From Bacillota bacterium (lineage in GTDB: Bacteria; Bacillota; Clostridia; Peptostreptococcales; Anaerovoracaceae): a DNA stretch of 9,006 bases. A program made the position numbers and the translations under genes. A model generated the notes under the pieces. The model was given only the letters and a program-made list of their open reading frames with translations. It had not been told where the DNA came from and did not search any database. The first letter of the stretch is position 1. Each line of letters begins with the position of its first letter. The DNA lies in NCBI GenBank assembly GCA_016302925.1, contig JAEDMR010000077.1, forward strand, positions 1-9,006, in the 5' to 3' direction. This document shows, in pieces, positions 6,977 through 9,006 of the stretch.

Positions 6977-7437
6977 TTACTTAGAAATAAATAAAAAGAA
7001 GATCTCCCTACGAATATCTTCTCCATCTCTGGCTTTCATTTCTATATCCACCGCATTTTTCTCCGCAGAGGTTTTTATGATATATTCACTGACAGCATCT
7101 GTTTTTTTCAATGCAGTATGGATTTCTTCCAGGTTCCCCTCCACCGTCTGTTCCAGCGTGGCAGAACCTTTCATCAGACTTGTTAAATTATCCGGTGTAT
7201 CACTGGCCACCAGTTTTCCATGAGCAATGATCAGAATATGATCGCAGATTGCCCGTTGATCAGTACCTGTCCGGATGTGGGAGCAATATATCCGGTCATA
7301 ATATTCATGGTAGTGGATTTTCCTGCCCCGTTGGGACCCAGAAAGCCGTAGATCTGGCCCTTTTCCACCGTAAAGGACAGCTGATCCACGGCCGTGTTCG
7401 GCCCATATTTTTTCGTCAGATTTTTCACTTCAATCAT
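6977..7437 (-). pseudogene. ABC-2-type transporter ATPase remnant, internal deletion plus frameshift
   Basis: The 5' part starts at an ATG (7437) with GGAGG 6 bases upstream and encodes a normal ABC ATPase N-terminus: MIEVKNLTKKYG, then Walker A GPNGAGKST and MTGYIAPTSGQVLINGQ. After about residue 63 the frame runs into SAIIF and a stop near 7231. The next frame continues with ICDHILIIAHGKLVASDTP and about 70 further residues ending GEDIRREIFF-LFISK at 6977. In intact relatives of this GldA-like, ABC-2 exporter ATPase group the ICDHILII segment lies after the H-loop. The Q-loop, signature, Walker B and H-loop, roughly 130 residues, are therefore missing. The extreme C-terminus also looks replaced after REIFF. 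It cannot hydrolyse ATP. It is the first gene after the putative promoter and is followed 10 bases later by the first adaptor. A normal ABC-2 permease partner is absent. Confidence 0.9.
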
Positions 7438-7482
7438 GCGGTTCCTCCAATCAACAATTCATTTTATTGAATCTGCTCCTAT

Positions 7483-7515
7483 ATTGTATGGGGGAATCCT
7501 GAAATGTACCTGAAA
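7483..7515 (-). promoter_or_regulatory. Putative regulator-activated promoter with 11-bp-period direct repeat
   Basis: On the minus strand a good -10 hexamer, TACAAT (7483-7488), is preceded by no recognisable -35: the candidate positions read GGTACA or AGGTAC. That place is covered by a direct repeat, TTTCAGG-N4-TTTCAGG (7498-7504 and 7509-7515), with a period of 11 bp, close to one helical turn. OmpR/PhoB-type regulators usually bind such head-to-tail repeats at the -35 region and replace it. The site lies in the 102-bp gap between the kinase and the ABC cassette. The -10 and the repeat are seen directly; activation by the adjacent regulator is inference. Confidence 0.5.
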
Positions 7516-7539
7516 AACAATGTGAAGGTTTTGCGAATT

Positions 7540-8778
7540 TTACAGTACCACCTTAAAACAGATCTTCTTTCCGTCCAGATATTCCGCGCTGATCTTTCCA
7601 CCATGAGCCTCCGCGACAGCTCTGGCAATAGAAAGACCGATACCGGTTCCTCCGGTATTTCTCGATCTGGAAATATCCGGGCGATAAAACCGGTCAAACA
7701 GACGGTCAATATCCGCCATATCCTCCTGCTGGCAGGTATTCACCACTTCGATATATTTTTTCCCGCGCCTTTCATATACAGAAAACCGGATCTCTCCGCC
7801 TTCCTCCGTATACTTCACTGCATTTTCCAGAAGAATGGATATCATGCGCTGTACCGATGCCCGGTCTCCGTACAGCCTGATTCCTTCCCCGATCTCCTGA
7901 ACATACTGTTTTCCCTGTGCCTTTGCTGTTGCTGAAAATGACTCCGCACTCTCCCAGGCAGCTTCACTGAGAGAAAACTCCTCCTTTTCCGGAAATGGAG
8001 TTTCCTCATCCAGCCTGGACAGAGTGATCAGATTTTCCACCAGTTTTGTAAGCCTTCCTGTCTGCTTCCGGATATTTTCGATCCATTCATCTTCTCCGTA
8101 AAGCATGGCCAGAACATCCGAGCTGGCAGAAATCGAGGTGATGGGAGTCTTCAATTCATGGCCCGCATCGGTAATAAACCGTTTTTGCCGCTCCACATTC
8201 CTGGCAAAAGGCGCAATTGCTCTTTTGGATAACAAAAAAATCAGGATAAACACAATCAGAAGACTGGTTACAACCACACAGGAGGAAGTAATCAGAAGGT
8301 TATACATAAATTCATATTCTGAATCAGAATTCAGGAAGATCAGAACCTTTTCCTGCTCCGCTTCATACACATGATACCGAAAATGCTGATAATATCCGCT
8401 CTGGCTTCCTTTCTTCAGCAGGGTTTCTGCATAGGTCCGGGCCATTTCCTCTGTTACAGAGGCAATAAAGTCTTTCAAAACCTCCGTGACTGTCCCTTCC
8501 GTATCACACCGGACAATGAAAAATCTTGTTGTATACTCTGATTCCGGCTGTTTTCTTCCCGCATGTCCCAGATCAGGAAATCCGTTTTTTTCTGTTCTCC
8601 CGGTTTTATCTGCGGCCATTCTCTGATCATACTGGTAAATCCCTTCTATGATCCGGTCCTGGCGGGCTGCTGTCACGCAATAATTCCCCACATTAATGAT
8701 CCCGGCCACCAGAAGCAGAACGCAGGAGAACGCGATCATGGCCGCCCGGATGAAACGCCATCGCATTTTTTTCATCAT
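7540..8778 (-). CDS. Sensor histidine kinase, two-component system (complete)
   Basis: A membrane histidine kinase of 412 residues that would autophosphorylate and pass phosphate to the upstream-encoded regulator. Two membrane segments (about residues 10-32 and 163-185) flank an extracytoplasmic sensor of about 130 residues. A short linker leads to the H-box FITDAGHELKTPITSI with phospho-acceptor His207. The ATP-binding domain shows the N-box LLENAVKY (Asn319), the F-box RLFDRFYRPD (about 359-368) and a glycine lid TGGTGIGLSIA (about 375-385). The usual DxGxG box between N- and F-boxes is not recognisable; the sequence there is VVNTCQQEDMADID. I chose the ATG at 8778 over an upstream in-frame start at 8880 because GGAGG sits 7 bases before it, it overlaps the regulator stop, and the upstream extension lies inside the regulator gene. 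The ligand cannot be deduced. Confidence 0.95.
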   Translation of the reverse strand: MMKKMRWRFIRAAMIAFSCVLLLVAGIINVGNYCVTAARQDRIIEGIYQYDQRMAADKTGRTEKNGFPDLGHAGRKQPESEYTTRFFIVRCDTEGTVTEVLKDFIASVTEEMARTYAETLLKKGSQSGYYQHFRYHVYEAEQEKVLIFLNSDSEYEFMYNLLITSSCVVVTSLLIVFILIFLLSKRAIAPFARNVERQKRFITDAGHELKTPITSISASSDVLAMLYGEDEWIENIRKQTGRLTKLVENLITLSRLDEETPFPEKEEFSLSEAAWESAESFSATAKAQGKQYVQEIGEGIRLYGDRASVQRMISILLENAVKYTEEGGEIRFSVYERRGKKYIEVVNTCQQEDMADIDRLFDRFYRPDISRSRNTGGTGIGLSIARAVAEAHGGKISAEYLDGKKICFKVVL

Positions 8779-9006
8779 AACCGTTCCTCCAGGGCATATC
8801 CGGCGCCCCTTATGGTTTTTATTTCCACATCCGCATCCAGCTCCCGCAGCTTCTTTCTCAGGAAACCGATGTAAGTCCATACCACATCGGCTCCCGCATC
8901 ACTGTTATTGCCCCATATTTTCTCCATCATATGCTCAGAAGAAAATATATGCTTCGGATGGTTCATAAATAATTCCATCATCTGATATTCCTTATTATTC
9001 AGACGG
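8775..9006 (-). CDS. Response regulator, OmpR/PhoB family, C-terminal DNA-binding domain (partial)
   Basis: This is the 3' end of a response regulator gene; its 5' part, including the receiver domain, lies beyond position 9006. The frame is open to the window edge and begins RLNNKEYQMMELF. The visible 76 or so residues form the winged-helix effector domain of OmpR/PhoB regulators: the helix around the EYQMMELFM segment, the IWGNNSDAGADVVWTYI recognition region, LRKKLREL and the closing wing hairpin IKTIRGAGYAL. The family binds direct DNA repeats near promoters once its aspartate is phosphorylated by a partner kinase. Its TGA stop overlaps the ATG of the downstream kinase (ATGA), so the two are probably translationally coupled and form a cognate pair. 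A likely target is the direct repeat at 7498-7515. The family call is firm; the regulon is inferred from position only. Confidence 0.93.
   Translation of the reverse strand, partial: RLNNKEYQMMELFMNHPKHIFSSEHMMEKIWGNNSDAGADVVWTYIGFLRKKLRELDADVEIKTIRGAGYALEERL

Noticed and set aside
7457..7472. Inverted repeat ATTCA-N6-TGAAT before the ATPase remnant
   Set aside because: The 5-bp AT-rich stem is too weak for a terminator and has no T-run; it could occur by chance.
8779..8880. Longer kinase N-terminus starting at 8880
   Set aside because: The extra 34 residues lie inside the regulator gene in another frame, are Gly/Cys/Lys-rich and lack a ribosome site; ATG 8778 has GGAGG at ideal spacing.

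Overview
The window reads as a chromosomal stretch from a Gram-positive Clostridia, most likely Lachnospiraceae or a close relative. This rests on protein flavour only: an OmpR/EnvZ-type two-component pair, a MacAB-like ABC exporter built from separate ATPase and permease genes, two HlyD-type adaptors, strong GGAGG ribosome sites and ATGA start/stop overlaps. Every supported gene is on the minus strand, so transcription runs from position 9006 towards 1. I found no tRNA, rRNA, CRISPR array, insertion sequence or plus-strand gene.

Layout in transcription order. (1) The C-terminal DNA-binding domain of a response regulator (8775-9006, cut by the window edge) overlaps a complete sensor histidine kinase (7540-8778). 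(2) A 102-bp gap holds a plausible promoter whose weak -35 region is overlaid by a direct repeat with an 11-bp period, a layout typical of OmpR-family activation. (3) A wrecked ABC-2-type ATPase (6977-7437) keeps its Walker A region and C-terminal part but has lost the Q-loop, signature and Walker B. (4) A very long HlyD-type adaptor (4594-6966) is broken by two frameshifts. (5) A second, intact adaptor (3081-4601), (6) an intact MacB/FtsX-type permease (1636-3084), (7) a secreted, acidic, repeat-bearing protein (701-1624) and (8) a MacB-type ATPase (15-704) with an in-frame amber codon inside its signature motif complete the set.

In its intact form this would be a two-component-controlled exporter. 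Envelope stress or a toxic compound would be sensed by the kinase, the regulator would activate the promoter, and an ATPase-permease pair with two extracytoplasmic adaptors and one accessory protein would move or extract the substrate. The substrate cannot be read from the sequence. Peptides, antibiotics or envelope-active compounds are usual for MacAB-like cassettes.

Two features stand out. First, both nucleotide-binding subunits and the first adaptor carry inactivating lesions (deletion plus frameshift, two frameshifts, one nonsense), while the kinase, second adaptor, permease and accessory protein are open. The locus is therefore either decaying or affected by sequence errors. Second, all the exported proteins carry long disordered Gly/Ser/Glu/Gln/Thr-rich inserts, some encoded by 39-bp or 42-bp tandem DNA repeats. 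I do not see a clearly new biological system. The best candidates for something undescribed are the accessory protein and the paired adaptors with their low-complexity inserts.
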